DNA from: Plectrocnemia conspersa
Lineage: Eukaryota; Arthropoda; Insecta; Trichoptera; Polycentropodidae
Direction: 5' to 3'
DNA length: 64,000 bases
Assembly (NCBI GenBank): GCA_009617715.1
Contig: VTFK01000048.1
Location: 186,001-250,000, forward strand
In this document: positions 1-10,812 of the stretch, piece by piece
Layout of the letters: each line of letters begins with the position of its first letter
Numbering within the stretch: the first letter of the stretch is position 1
Position numbers and translations under genes: made by a program
The notes under the pieces: generated by a model
What the model was told of the DNA's origin: nothing
The model's input: only the letters and a program-made list of their open reading frames with translations
The model's database searches: none

Positions 1-727
1 GCACTGATGGGACTCATTTAATATTATAAAAAATAAATAAATGTATTGCTTATATAGAAGGTTTTGCACCCCAAGTCGTTTGGGACCATTGCTACGTAGA
101 TTCATTAGTACCCAAAAATATGTTTAAAACAGATTGAATAAAACATTGGATAAAGTTGTTAAAGCTATCAATTTCATAAAGGCTCGTCCACTTTATTCCC
201 GAGTTTTTATTTTTTTGCGAAGAGATGGGAAGTCAACATTTATTGGTACGCACAGAAGAAGAACGTTGATTGTCACGTGAAAATACCTCTATCTCTTTTT
301 TGAGCTTTGAGATGAAATATCATTATTTTTAATGGATACGCAAATTGAATAGAACGAATGTTTTACCGATTTTTCTTGGTTAATTAATTTAACGAATTTA
401 AGTCTTTAAGGTGCAGCTGCAAATATATTTAGAGTTAATGATAAACTAGAAGCAGTTATTAGAAAATGGACGTGTGGTCGAAACGCATTAACAAAAGCAA
501 TCAATCCATTTCTTTTCCCTGAAATTTCACGAGCATTTTATTTTTGGTTATAAGATGACTAAAACAATTAAATATGGTCTCAGCTGTAGTAGTGAATCAC
601 AAAGTTACAAATCCTATTGTATTTTATATTCAAATTCCTATCTAATAAATGCTTACAAATTATCATTATTAGAAACGACAGTACCCTCATCCAATTATAG
701 TGAGTAATATTAACCTTTGAGCACTCT
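1..727. other. AT-rich intergenic DNA, no gene seen
   Basis: AT-rich sequence with stops in all frames and no recognisable domain, RNA gene or repeat. It ends at the stop codon of the decayed minus-strand frame that follows. Confidence 0.6.
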
Positions 728-1009
728 TCAAATTAACTGCTCTCTTATATTATATGACATATCTTCAATACCATTCTTGACCCTATCATCCGATAATGTA
801 ATATTATATATATATTGTTGCTCTAGCCCCAACTTATTTTTATACATAGCATGAAGAATTAGTTGCTCTGATATATTAAGGGGTTTTACAGCTTTTCCTA
901 TTACTGGGGATACTTTATATGATGCTTTGACTACAATTTAATTAATACAACCAGTATTAAAATTGTTTCGCGGACCCTTGGTATTGGACACCAGTTTATT
1001 ATTAAAATC
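728..1009 (-). pseudogene. Unidentified decayed reading frame with one internal stop
   Basis: Read on the minus strand, this 94-codon frame is open except for one internal TAA. It begins just after a sequence resembling a splice acceptor (ATTATTAG before GATTTTAAT) and ends in TGA at 728-730. The translation has mixed, protein-like composition, for example KPLNISEQLILHAMYKN, unlike the Phe/Lys/Ile/Asn-rich chance frames around it. A neighbouring frame is also open just upstream and ends at the same place, so an indel is possible. I do not recognise the family. It may be an exon of a dead gene or part of an unknown mobile element. Confidence 0.35.
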
Positions 1010-1485
1010 CTAATAATTAATAGTATTGTAGTAGTACAATAATATTGCTCATTTAGGCCGGTAATGTAAAAATCTATTTTGTTACTGCTTATTGTCTTCG
1101 TTAGACTGTAAACATAATAATAATATTATAATGAATAATTAACTACATGATATGTATTTAAAACTATCAATGCTTCTGCTAGTCAATGTATAAGTTCAAG
1201 AAAAAAATTTGATATGCATCACGTTTTACTTAATTAATAAAACGATATTAAGTTTAAATTTTTTAGATATTTAAAGATAAGTTTTATATCTATACTTTCT
1301 TAAGAAAAAATATCACAAACTGTTTATATGACACGAATGGACTTAAGATATGGATTTGCCATTTCAAGTCGCAATTTTACAAATAATAATAGTTTCAAAG
1401 TTAAAAAGTGATTATAAAATGCAGCTTAAAATCTCAATATATATTAAAATGTATATCGGAACATCATCTATTTTATAACACACAT
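1010..1485. other. AT-rich intergenic DNA, no gene seen
   Basis: AT-rich with homopolymer runs. It abuts the A-rich 3' tail of the minus-strand LINE. No coding frame or repeat was recognised. Confidence 0.55.
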
Positions 1486-1699
1486 TTTATTTTATTTTTT
1501 TTATTTTTTATTAGGACCATCTTGGTCTACCAGGTTACCCCAATGCGCCACGATGGTCGAAAACAAATTTCAAATTCATAAAACATAAAAAAACGTATAT
1601 ATATACATAAATATAACAATACTTGAACATAACAAAAAATTATAAAATAACAAAATTAAATGATACAAACTGGATCAGATCCTCGTAGCTAACATTAAA

Positions 1700-2077
1700 T
1701 TAGTCAATATGTAATGCCAGCGTATTAAGGAGCCGGATGGCCACAGCTATTAGCAAGTCGGCAAGTGCCGATGTCCTAGCCCTAATCACCATCAAAAGAG
1801 GTCGCGATCGTGATTCTCGAAAATGTTCCGGAACCCAAAACTGGAATTCCTCGAGAATAACTGGATTGTCGACAGCACCTTTTAGTATTTTGAAAAAATG
1901 CTTAGTGACATACAGCTTTCTGCGAGAACTCAGCGAATCATATCCTAACGCTCCTAAAAGAAAGACGCTTGGATATAAGTACGGATAATAACCAAATTCC
2001 TTTTGTAAAGGTATCTTAAATACCTTTTTTGAATTTTTTTCACTAAAATGGAATATTTGGCTATTCAGGGATTCCAA
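1700..2077 (-). pseudogene. LINE ORF2 C-terminal end
   Basis: A 125-codon minus-strand frame overlapping the preceding fragment by a few bases in another phase, so another frameshift lies near 2070. It contains LLGALGYDSLSSRRKLYVTK, matching the usual 'gyxsLexRRxxxxxxfhykil.g.i..p.ll' end of Jockey-type ORF2 proteins. The stop at 1700 leaves about 200 bases of 3' untranslated region before the A-rich tail. Confidence 0.75.
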
Positions 2078-2490
2078 ACTATAGATCCCGATTTAAGAAT
2101 GCTACGAACTAAAGTGTCATAGAGGATGCGAATAACTGATGGATCGTCAAAGTGAAAGGCATTCCTCATAACAAAGCCGAGCATCTTAGAAGATTTATCA
2201 CAGACGTCGTGTATGTGTAGAGAGAACCTCCATTTGCTCTCGAAAGTGATTCCGAGATCTTTAGTGAAAGTTTCTCTAGTCAAAATGTTACCACCGAGAT
2301 GTTAGAAATAAGCTAATAGCGAATGGGATCGAAAAAATGACACAGTTTGGCACTTTCCGACACTAAAGGGCAGACGATTAATGAAAGCCCTTCTCCGCAG
2401 AGAGTCTAAATCACTCTGTAGAGAGTAGGAGTCCACAACAGATCAAATGCATTTATATAATTTTTAATCATCTGCGTACAGAAGAAAACT
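2065..2490 (-). pseudogene. LINE reverse transcriptase YADD box and thumb part
   Basis: After a frameshift the LLYADD box is readable at about 2467-2484 (minus), followed at once by a stop. Frame 2065-2283 then gives the region after the palm: TKDLGITFESKWRFSLHIHD, corresponding to the usual 'LG-hxhDxxLxWxxHI' segment of Jockey-type elements, and DPSVIRILYDTLVRSILKSGSIVWNP, corresponding to the 'lY.tlVRsiLeYgs.vW.P' segment. The frame shift before YADD and the stop after it show that this copy is inactive. Confidence 0.82.
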
Positions 2491-3250
2491 TTAATTTTTA
2501 ATTGCTGTATTTATGTCATTAATAAATAACACAAAAAGCAGAGGTCTCAGATTGGATCCTTGAGGAGCCCCCGAAGGGGTAAAATATTCTTTTGACAATC
2601 GGCCACCATAGGTTACAAACTGTCTACGATTGCTTAAATAACTCGAGAATAACCGAGTTAAATTATCCGAGCAACCGAGGTTCGACAATTTTTTTAATAA
2701 TAACCTATGACAAACTTTGTCAAAGCCTTTCTCAAAATCTGTATACACGACGTCTACTTGAATTCACGCATCGAGAGAAGTTGTCACCGTTTTAGTAACC
2801 GACAGAAGGTTAGTAACAGTGGAACGGGCAGGACGAAACCCGTGCTGTTGGTCTAACAAAACTTGCCGAAAGTGATTATAGAGATATTTATGAATAATTA
2901 TTTTAAATAATTTAGCAGGAGCTGACAACACTGCGATTGGTCTATAATTATTTATATATAATTTGTCACTCTTTTTATGAATAGGGGTGACTTTTGTGCA
3001 TTTCCATAGATCAGGAAATGATGATGTTTTGAGAATCAGATCATAAATACATTTTATAGGAGCAGCGAGACTGACTTCGCAACCCTTCAAAATAAAATCG
3101 GGAATTAAATCAGGTCCAGAAGAACGCCTTGTCTTTAATTTATTAAATTCGTATTTAAGATCTGAGTGCTCAGTTTCTTTGATGGTCATTACTGAAGACC
3201 AAGAACATGAAGAAGGAAGCGACTGAGCAAAAGGCATATGTTCAACCTAT
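2491..3250 (-). pseudogene. LINE reverse transcriptase, N-terminal and palm part
   Basis: A reverse transcriptase fragment that would copy element RNA at a nicked target. Frames 2764-3237 and 2491-2748 are in the same phase, separated only by a TGA at 2764-2766, so this is one domain with a premature stop. Visible in order: SSGPDLIPDFILKGC, then TPIHKKSDK..NNYRPIAVLS, then QQHGFRPARSTVTNLL, then motif A VVYTDFEKGFDKVCH (with the first catalytic Asp), then YLSNRRQFVTYGG, GAPQGSNLRPLLFVLFINDI. In the GAPQGS box the usual LGPLLF is changed to LRPLLF. Confidence 0.88.
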
Positions 3251-3313
3251 TTCAAATAAAACGATATATTTTATATCTTTATACCATTCAAATCTATTTT
3301 TAACTTAAATTGA

Positions 3314-3802
3314 TCTCAAATTCTTGCACATCCATTCGTCGTAGCTTACCAACCACAAGCAACAATAAACCAAACACGAAAATTCAGATGTCTCGTAAAT
3401 GTTTTAGCACCACCGATGCAGTTCCGGATGCAAGTCAAGCAAGCGCCCGGCATCCGAAACGAACCGTACACGTTAAAACCACACCACTTTCGAAAATATC
3501 CACATTTCGAATCACACGATTATCCATCAGCACGAGCACATAAATTATTTAAGGCTGAAATATTACTCGAGTGGGCAACGAAAAACTACAACATGGTGCA
3601 TGTATACATGGGCGGGTTCGGGTTTGGTAGTGGTTCTGCTAGTTTCATATTCTGGATGCGCGGCGTGCAAAACTCACAGGTCTCTCCGCCGTATGGAAAG
3701 TGGGCTCCGTTTAACATTTGTGTTCCGGAAAAGCGATTTTTCCGCCAAAGGGGAAACTCGCGCGCGTTTTTCGTCGCTCGGAAAATATTATATTCAAAGT
3801 GA
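3314..3802 (+). CDS. Unidentified open frame in a GC-richer island
   Basis: A 162-codon stretch free of stops follows TGA at 3311-3313, with the first ATG at 3416 (128 codons). The first half reads like protein, for example KQAPGIRNEPYTLKPHHFRK and HDYPSARAHKLFKAEILLEW. The second half (from about 3600) is Gly/Phe/Ser rich and overlaps an open frame on each strand, so it may be non-coding GC-rich DNA. No clear splice acceptor was seen upstream. It could be an exon of a host gene, part of an unknown mobile element, or chance. I do not recognise the family. Confidence 0.3.
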   Translation, partial: SQILAHPFVVAYQPQATINQTRKFRCLVNVLAPPMQFRMQVKQAPGIRNEPYTLKPHHFRKYPHFESHDYPSARAHKLFKAEILLEWATKNYNMVHVYMGGFGFGSGSASFIFWMRGVQNSQVSPPYGKWAPFNICVPEKRFFRQRGNSRAFFVARKILYSK

Positions 3803-5335
3803 ACAGAAAAAAATGTGTGTGTGCATAGGTATAGGTATGAATACATTTGAGCCCGATCGCTTCGCCGGCGTTGCACCGGACGAAATTACCGCGAAAATCT
3901 GTTTTGTGCTGTGTGTTACTTTGATGGAAATTTTAAATTCAGCTTTGTGGTTGTAAAAAATGTATTACAAAGGAAATATTTAGCAATAGATTGCAAGTTA
4001 AATTAAAAGCTTAATTAATTTTACATCTAAAGTGATTTGTTTAATATTCTTTATTTATTTAAATGCACGTTCAGAGCATAACAGCTTTTAACAAATGCAT
4101 CCTGTACATACAATTCTAAATATAATACTAACAAAAAAATAAACAGATAATTAAATAAAATTAAATATGAAATAAAAAACGACCTATGTAGATTAGAACC
4201 TTAAATGTGCGAAAATATTCATCAATGCGGCCCACCAGCTAAAATAATAAACTCATGTAGATTTTTAAAATATTACACTAGCTTAAAAAAATAACAAAAT
4301 ACTATTTGGATCGCAAGCTATCAAAATAATATATAAATCTAACGATTATATTTGTGATGATACCTCTTCTTATTATCCAACATACTAAAAATTTTCACTT
4401 TCGCCATTCAAAAGACAATAAAAATTCTATCTCATCGTATCTATCGCATAGTTTAAACTGTTGGCATTTGTAAAAGAAGGTCGTAAAGGAAGTTTATTAA
4501 TAAAATCATGGTTCAAGTGTGGCAGGAGCCGCAAAGTGTGCCGTCGGATCTTTTTACGACTGAAGCCGACACGCGAATTTCCCAACTGAAAAGACACGTT
4601 ACATAAATAAAACTTTATTTGTGCATAAATTCGAAAATAAAAATACCAATTCCGATTCGTATTGCGGCTATATAAAAAAAATAACACACACAAACACGTG
4701 TGCGTACACGCGAAGAGACACGCGCGCCGTCTTTCTGTAACGTGTATCGTATATGTTTTATTGTTATAATAACGTTAAGTATGTGTAGTATAATAATATG
4801 GCAAAGAAAATTTATTGTCGTTGTATAGTATGCATGAAACATGTGTGAAGTTTTGTCGTTAGGTCGTATTGTATATTATTAATATTTTAGATATACAGTT
4901 ATAAACTGTTACAACGGAGTAAAAAATAATGTGTTACAGTAAGGCTCAACTATTAATTGGTATTGTAAACAAATTGTTACTGAATTCTGAAAATCAGTGA
5001 CATCATCTAGAGCTTTTTGCATTGCTTAAACTATATAACAACTTTAAACTTTTGTGCCTGAGACATTTGTCATATGACAGAATGATAATAATAACTACGA
5101 AGCACGAGAACCAGTTGCAATCCGACTGATGGTGATATAAGTTAAAACTTCTCTGAATTCGCTTATCGCTGAAAGGATGAGATAAACATTTCATGAAAAA
5201 TGCTATGCCGAGTTTGTAAAGAAATGCATAATAATTGCTTTATATATTTAAATTATGCCTAGAAAATAAAAAAAAATATTATAAAATAATAGTATATCAC
5301 AAATACTGATATTTCCCCTAACCTTCGCTACCTAA
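3803..5335. other. Intergenic DNA, no gene seen
   Basis: The GC-richer island continues to about 3950 and is followed by AT-rich DNA. A second mild GC rise with CG dinucleotides lies at about 4480-4740 (cacgcgcgccgtctttc). The frames over it are low-complexity on the minus strand. A 15-base core of a dispersed repeat, GTTACAACGGAGTAA, lies at 4908-4922. Confidence 0.5.
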
Positions 5336-5339
5336 AAAT

Positions 5340-6245
5340 CTATGGATAAAAGCACAGCTTCAAAAGATACCGATCACCTTCTTCTTAACATTAGAGATGT
5401 TGATAAAAACTTTGACAATACCAAAGAACTCGAATAGTTGTGTTTCATCTTAGGATTACACAACCAGAAAGATATCTCCAGTGACGTAATAAAGTGGGTG
5501 GAAGATACGTTAGATTAGATTTTACATACTTATTGGCTATTTATACTAACTTGCTCAAAATATAAATGACATATATTATTGAGTTAATAAATATAATATT
5601 TTAAACTATTTGTATATATAATAAAAAAATATAAAAATGTGATGAAAAATCAATTTTACATACATATTTATATGTAAACTTTATATTTTAAATTATATAA
5701 TACTAAATAATTATAAATCATAATTTAATTATTGCTGCTGCCAAAAAGACTCATTTAGCTGTTATTGATGTGAGCTTGATTGTCCGAAATATGCCCACAG
5801 ACATATTATTCTGATAAATTATTTTCAGCAACCTTAAAATAAACATTACTTGTAATGACGTATAAGACACAAAAAATCGATAAGTCCATAGCTGCGTACA
5901 ATTAACAAGTAAATATGAGTAATTTCTGACATTAGAAGCACAGTCAGTGAGACGTCTGTGTTAAACAAATTACTATGAAAGAACAATTACATGAAGCAAT
6001 AATAAAAAGCTTGATGACATGGGAACCGAAAGTTAAAAATTACACTAGTTGTATGTCCGTAATAAGAAAAAAATGATCTTATTTTAAAATGGCGTTTCAC
6101 GTAATGATCACCTCGAACTGGTATACAATACCATGACAATACCTTTAACGAGTGTGGAGGCTGAGCGGTCTTTTTCAGCAGCAGGCTGCCTGGACCCCAA
6201 ACTTAGATCCAAACGTAGAGACATCCGTCGCTTCCGCTTCCGCTT
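5340..6245 (+). mobile_element. Decayed hAT-type DNA transposon, transposase 3' part
   Basis: At 6130-6245 the plus strand encodes IPLTSVEAERSFSAAG followed by a K/R-rich segment, the C-terminal hAT dimerisation signature (usually 'iPasSa.sER.FS.ag...t..R..L'). Upstream, short frames such as LGLHNQKDISSDVIKWVED (about 5450-5515) and EQLHEAIIKSLMTWEP (about 5980-6030) are protein-like and may belong to the same gene, but they are broken by stops and shifts. A (CTTCCG)3 hexamer repeat at about 6231-6250 adds an RFRFRF run to the end. No terminal inverted repeats were identified. Confidence 0.65.
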
Positions 6246-7079
6246 CCGGACGCACATATTTTAAGATAAAACATTATCCGTTCAATTTTATTTGTAAATC
6301 GTATCGCTTTATATGAATGGTGTATATAATAATACACGTAAGCAAAAGAAATATATTTAATTATAATAATACAAATAAAAATTCAGTTAGTAACGTTCGT
6401 AATGCATTCTGTTGTTTCGACCAATGAAAAATGAGAATTCAAACATAAAACAAGATGGCCGACATTAACGTGGCAACAGTTTTGAATAATTGTTATTTAA
6501 TAACAAAATTTTGTTACGCGACAATAATTTTCATTAATTCGTCATCTGCGTTGATTGATTTGACTGAATATAAATAATCTGATTGCAAATTAACTAGGTA
6601 TGTTATAACTATGAAAATGAAATATATACATAATGTGTGTAATGATTATGAAAATACATTAATTAAACCAGATAAACAATCATAAAACAATCTTCAAATT
6701 TTGAATTCCCGTCGACAAGCTCCAAGGCCGAAAAGTGAGTTTTTTTCTTTCAAAATACATAAAAATTATCATTGCTTCTGATTTAGTGTAGATGTTCGTT
6801 AAATAATTACTGAATTGCAAATCAGGCAGGTACGGTTTATACACCAAGGTATACAACAACAACAAAATATTTTGTCATTATTTCCAAGATTTTTTTAAAT
6901 ATATTTTTTAATATATTAAAAAATATTTTTTACTGATATATACAATAACTAAAATAATTAATAAATGAGTATTTACTAAAATAATTATTATATTTATAGT
7001 CAAAATGAAATTTCTTTACCAAATGAAACCCACAATCGCAATTCCTAACTGTTAAAAGAGGTCTGGTGTATAAACAGAG
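6246..7079. other. AT-rich DNA, no gene seen
   Basis: AT-rich with no supported gene. It contains a splice-donor-like motif AAAAGTGAGTTT at 6731-6742 and a 26-base perfect palindrome at 6901-6926. Confidence 0.55.
6901..6926. repeat. Perfect 26-base AT palindrome
   Basis: ATATTTTTTAATA followed directly by its reverse complement. It is all A/T, so it could arise by slippage in this composition, but both arms match at every position. Confidence 0.6.
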
Positions 7080-7340
7080 TGCTTTATTAAAATTCTCGTC
7101 CAAGCTTGGTGCACTCTTGCACGTCGCGCTGCACTTTTTTACATCTCGATTAGTCCCGTGTTTCGCTTCTTGACTACCACCGCTCACTATTTCACCCTTT
7201 AGCAACGCTTTGATATTCACTCCGGTGATCGCTCCACCCATACGTACAGGGTGAGCCGTCTCATTCTTGCCACCACTTAACACCCTAGCGCCCTTCGCTA
7301 TTCGGCTTCAACTAACAGGCGACCCTTGCAAATCAAAGTA
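7080..7340. other. GC-rich island, non-coding candidate
   Basis: Distinctly richer in G+C and CG than both flanks. A 117-codon minus-strand frame crosses it (6930-7283) but its last 45 codons are in AT-rich flank and no domain is visible. I read this as a candidate conserved non-coding block or exon of an unknown transcript. Confidence 0.35.
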
Positions 7341-8215
7341 TAATGCATATCTTAAAAAAATAATAGAGAAGTGAAATATTCATAATATAATTTGAGATTT
7401 TTTGTTAATCAATGGAACTCCATTTTTCGGCTAGGTAATTCGTTTCAAATTCATTATGATCATTAGGTGCTTCTGCAACAGTATATCGTAGATCCACATA
7501 AACACGATAAATTTTAAAATGTGTGTGAGACGTGAGTGCAGAGGTCGTATATCGTTGCATAAAAAAATATGGGTCCGTACCAGATGTTTAAAAATATGCA
7601 TATTTTTTTACAGCTAATTAATATGGTTATTAAGTATTTAAATGAAAAAAATTGTTTTTTTTTTGACAAAAAATATTTTGCCAAAATTTTTTTTTCTTAA
7701 CTTCTTTAATCAGACTTATATTTATTTTGATAATCCAAGAACTACATTAATAATCAAGTATAAAAAAAACTTTCGTGAAAATCAGCAAATATCATGAGTA
7801 TAGAAAGGCCTTTACAGACTAGCGTCATAAAATTTGCACGTCAGCGAACTTCAAGCTCGATTTTTTGATAATCTTAATAGTCCAATAATCCAATACTAAA
7901 GTCTTTCTGTTCTCTCTGTTCTCTTACCCGATAATTCAGTTCTCTGTTTATTATTAATATAAATATATCTAAAATAATATTCTGTATCATTATAATCACA
8001 TACTATCTATTACATATTTTTTATTTATTAAATTCCTCAAAACTTCTCGAGAAAATCGAGAAAGGTAAATAGGCATTTTCACATCTGGAAAACAGAATGC
8101 CAAATACATACATATTATTTATATTAACATATTAGCAAATATGAAAGCTTTTTATTTATTAGATACATACTAGAGACGTTAATCCGAATTTTTTAATCCC
8201 TAATATATTCTCCCA
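7341..8215. other. AT-rich DNA, no gene seen
   Basis: Long A/T runs (for example ttttttttt near 7660), stops in all frames, no recognisable element. Confidence 0.55.
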
Positions 8216-8299
8216 TTATTTAACCATTTGTTATTCGAATATCAAATAAATTATTACCTATTACGTTATTAATTATCTTTAAGTATTCATTCATAGTTG

Positions 8300-8470
8300 T
8301 AGTAAAATATTCAAAAATCATATTCAAATAACATTTACCTTTAAAACACAATTGTGTATTACTTTTTAAGCCTTTTTTTATCACAACAACGCATGTAGTA
8401 TTTTTGTATTCGGTGTACCGCTGCAATATTTATTGCAATATTTTGGTTTGCAAAATTTATATTCGCATTT
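8300..8470. repeat. Dispersed repeat, copy 1 (pairs with 45890-46055)
   Basis: This segment aligns by eye with 45890-46055 in the same orientation. Shared blocks include CACAACAACGCATGTAGT against TACAACAACGCAGGTAGT, and TTGCAAAATTTAT against TTACAAAATTTAT. On the minus strand both encode a short protein-like run (TTTCVVVISKN / NTTCVVVIKKG) faintly like the core of FLYWCH zinc fingers, which is weak. It is probably part of an old mobile element. Confidence 0.5.
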
Positions 8471-8990
8471 TTATCATATTTTTAACTGATAAGAACCAAC
8501 CAAACGATTATTAAAATAAACGTTGTAGTTGCCGAAATTTCATAATTAACATATATTTCCTAATAATTATTGTGCTGCTGTGTACATTTTAATAAATAAT
8601 ATAGACTTTATTATCTCTATTAAATCAAATGTTTAAAGGTATAAATAAATAAATTTATCATTATAATAATTTTTGAGCATACCAATTTGTTGTATTTTCA
8701 GTTTTAATTTAAAGTTTAAAACATTAAATGCTCTAATAATTTTTGAACTAAAATAAAGAGTCTTAAATACTTTTATTGTTTCCAATATCGTGGAATTATG
8801 TTTCTATGAAACTGTATTTATTATTCAAACTTTATTTTCAGATTCTTTAGATTTTCATAAATATATTCGTATATTTAAATATTTTATTGTTTATTATTCG
8901 ATATTTTAATAGTTAATATATGCAAAGTGGTTTCAATATTTTCCTTAAAGGTATGCAATACGTATAACGAACAGATTATAATGATAGTAT

Positions 8991-9302
8991 ATGTTAATAG
9001 AACATGCAGAAAAATTAATGTATGCACTACGTAATACCTTACGAGATATACAGAAACCAAGATTAGCACAAAATTTCTTGGAAGCAAACACATGGACTGA
9101 AACAATGGATATATATTTTCCAATAAATGGGAGAGAAAATATAAAAATAGGCCTAGGTTATGCACCTAACAAAATACGTAGCAAAGATTTAAATATGTAC
9201 GAGCGCAAATGTAAAATTCAAAGCTATAAGCTTAAAGCCTCTAAACTGACACAAAACATAAAAACTACAATTTCGCCTAATAATTTATATTTTTACGTGT
9301 AA
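8991..9302 (+). CDS. Unidentified 103-residue ORF
   Basis: The frame opens at an ATG and has a balanced, hydrophilic composition rather than the Phe/Leu/Tyr/Ile/Asn-rich look of chance frames here. Examples are EHAEKLMYALRNTLRDIQKP and TWTETMDIYFPINGRE. Nothing recognisable lies upstream in the same frame and no splice signals are obvious. A minus-strand frame covers the same bases but is hydrophobic and less protein-like. It could be a mobile-element fragment or a small orphan gene. I do not recognise the family. Confidence 0.3.
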   Translation: MLIEHAEKLMYALRNTLRDIQKPRLAQNFLEANTWTETMDIYFPINGRENIKIGLGYAPNKIRSKDLNMYERKCKIQSYKLKASKLTQNIKTTISPNNLYFYV

Positions 9303-9535
9303 ATAATATTCTATGTTTATCTTAAAAATATAAAGTAAGAGAGCTAGATATTTTTCGAGGGTGCAGAAAAAACTAGTTACATCACAGACAATCTGTTCTT
9401 TCAAATATCTCAGAAATTTCATCTAAATATTTGTAACAACAAGTGAAAATTAATTTGAGTCTTTGATTCTGCGTGTAAATCGTAATTAAACATTTTCCCC
9501 CTTGTGACCTATTTTTATTATTTATCTATATAAAT
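9303..9535. other. AT-rich DNA, no gene seen
   Basis: No coding frame, repeat or RNA gene recognised. Confidence 0.5.
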
Positions 9536-9539
9536 ATAT

Positions 9540-9990
9540 CTCTCCGGCTTAGATAATACACCTGACGAATTTCTCGAGCTTTCATTATTTACACCAGCCT
9601 AGTTAAAGATGCGCACTTGTGCGTTTACTTTTCCGAAGCAGTATTATTCTCGCAGTGTCTTGAGAATTAACATAAAGAGGGTTATGCGAATGTAATTTTA
9701 TCCGTCTAATAAAACAGGTCTTTAAATTTGCCAACAAAGTGTTCCGCGCCGTTCCTCTGACGCTTTTTGTTTATTTATTCCCTGGGACATCTTTATGCTT
9801 CGCGAGTTTTTCGAGGACAAAAAGCTCGCAATAACAAACCAGATTTTCCGATCTAATCACTGTATGGGGGAATGAGCTTTCAGATTTGACGATTTTCCGG
9901 CACGCTCTCTGTGCGTTATGTTTTCGTGTTATGACTCTTATGGTTTATGTGAATTTGAGCTTTTGTCGGTTTATCGACGAGCTTTATGCT
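9540..9990. other. GC-richer island, candidate conserved non-coding block
   Basis: About 450 bases with clearly higher G+C and CG content than both flanks, sharp edges and stops in every frame. It contains palindromic pieces such as CTCGCAGTG and several TTTATT/TAAT sites. Coding is not supported, and an enhancer-type conserved block is the simplest reading (inference). Confidence 0.4.
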
Positions 9991-10610
9991 TGTTCTGTTT
10001 ATGGTATAGATTCATGCTGTGAGTTGATATTAAATTATAAAAACAGGCGAAGCATTAAATAATATGACTTAATAATATAAAAAACTATAATAATATTGAT
10101 TGATTATTATTGAATATATTTAAAAGATATACTTTATGCTAAAGACATATTATTATTTATTTGGTAGTGCCCATCAATTTTAATAGTGAGCCTAGAAAAG
10201 GTTTAACATTGTTAAGCTTTAAAAGATTAAGCTGCATTTTTTAATTTTATATACGCACATTGAGTTACATAAATGTTTTTTTTCGAAAAGTAATACTGAC
10301 ACGGATTTTAATTGGGATGAGTGATGATGCTGCGTATGTGTATTTTTCTTTAATCTGGTTAACATGTCAGTTTAATGTCGTCCGTTCCTAGATAGATACT
10401 GTCTTAGTTTCATTATAAATATTTGTATGTTTTGGAATACTATGTGATTAGTCTGTTGTTAATATATAAATACATTTATACAGTTTGTATTTTATTTTAA
10501 TAAATAATCATGAAAATAGAAGTCAATTTATATTATTACAAACATTGTAACAAACCGAGAGTTTTCGATACATAATAATTAGGTTGCATATTATTTTGTT
10601 GTTCTATGTA
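9991..10610. other. AT-rich DNA, no gene seen
   Basis: Stops in all frames; no repeat recognised except the general A/T-rich composition. Confidence 0.5.
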
Positions 10611-10611
10611 A

Positions 10612-10812
10612 CAAAAAATATTCTATATTATATTTGTGATAATACAGTCAGTTCCAGTGCTAATCATTTCGTCATTATTCATAATTTATAAAGTAATGAT
10701 AAGTAATGATATATATAAACTCAATCTTACCATATTTCTCCATTATGAATAATGACTAAATGTATACCTCTCGAACTGACTGTGTTATCGTAAATAGAGT
10801 ATAGTTTTGTTA
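10612..10812. mobile_element. MITE, copy 1 of a family also at 63226
   Basis: A ~200-base non-coding element with terminal inverted repeats. The left end reads ATAATACAGTCAGTTCCAG and the right end CTCTCGAACTGACTGTG, with inner arms (TCATTATTCATAATT / ATTATGAATAATGA) also inverted. The outer arms extend through a CTATATTATATTTG / AAATAGAGTATAG match, giving arms of about 80 bases in total with interruptions. The same ends in the same order occur at 63226-63522 around a different centre, which defines a family. There is no coding capacity, so movement would depend on an unknown transposase. Confidence 0.75.

Larger units (their letters stand above)
1486..3250 (-). mobile_element. 5'-truncated Jockey-like non-LTR retrotransposon
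   Basis: This is a minus-strand LINE copy running from within the reverse transcriptase region to an A-rich tail at the low-coordinate end (an AATAAAAAATAAA-like tract on the minus strand, about 1490-1515). Frames covering the N-terminal reverse transcriptase, the palm, the YADD box and the C-terminal region follow each other in order, but with one in-frame stop and several frameshifts. The 5' half (ORF1 and the endonuclease) is missing, as in typical LINE 5' truncation. Assignment to the Jockey group rests on the pattern of motifs: NNYRPIAVLS, DQQHGFRPARST, VYTDFEKGFDKVCH, GAPQGS and YADD. It is dead. The exact family needs a repeat library. Confidence 0.9.

Noticed and set aside
3586..3956. 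Additional frames on both strands downstream of 3586
   Set aside because: They shadow each other in a GC-richer patch; no domain or consistent codon pattern.
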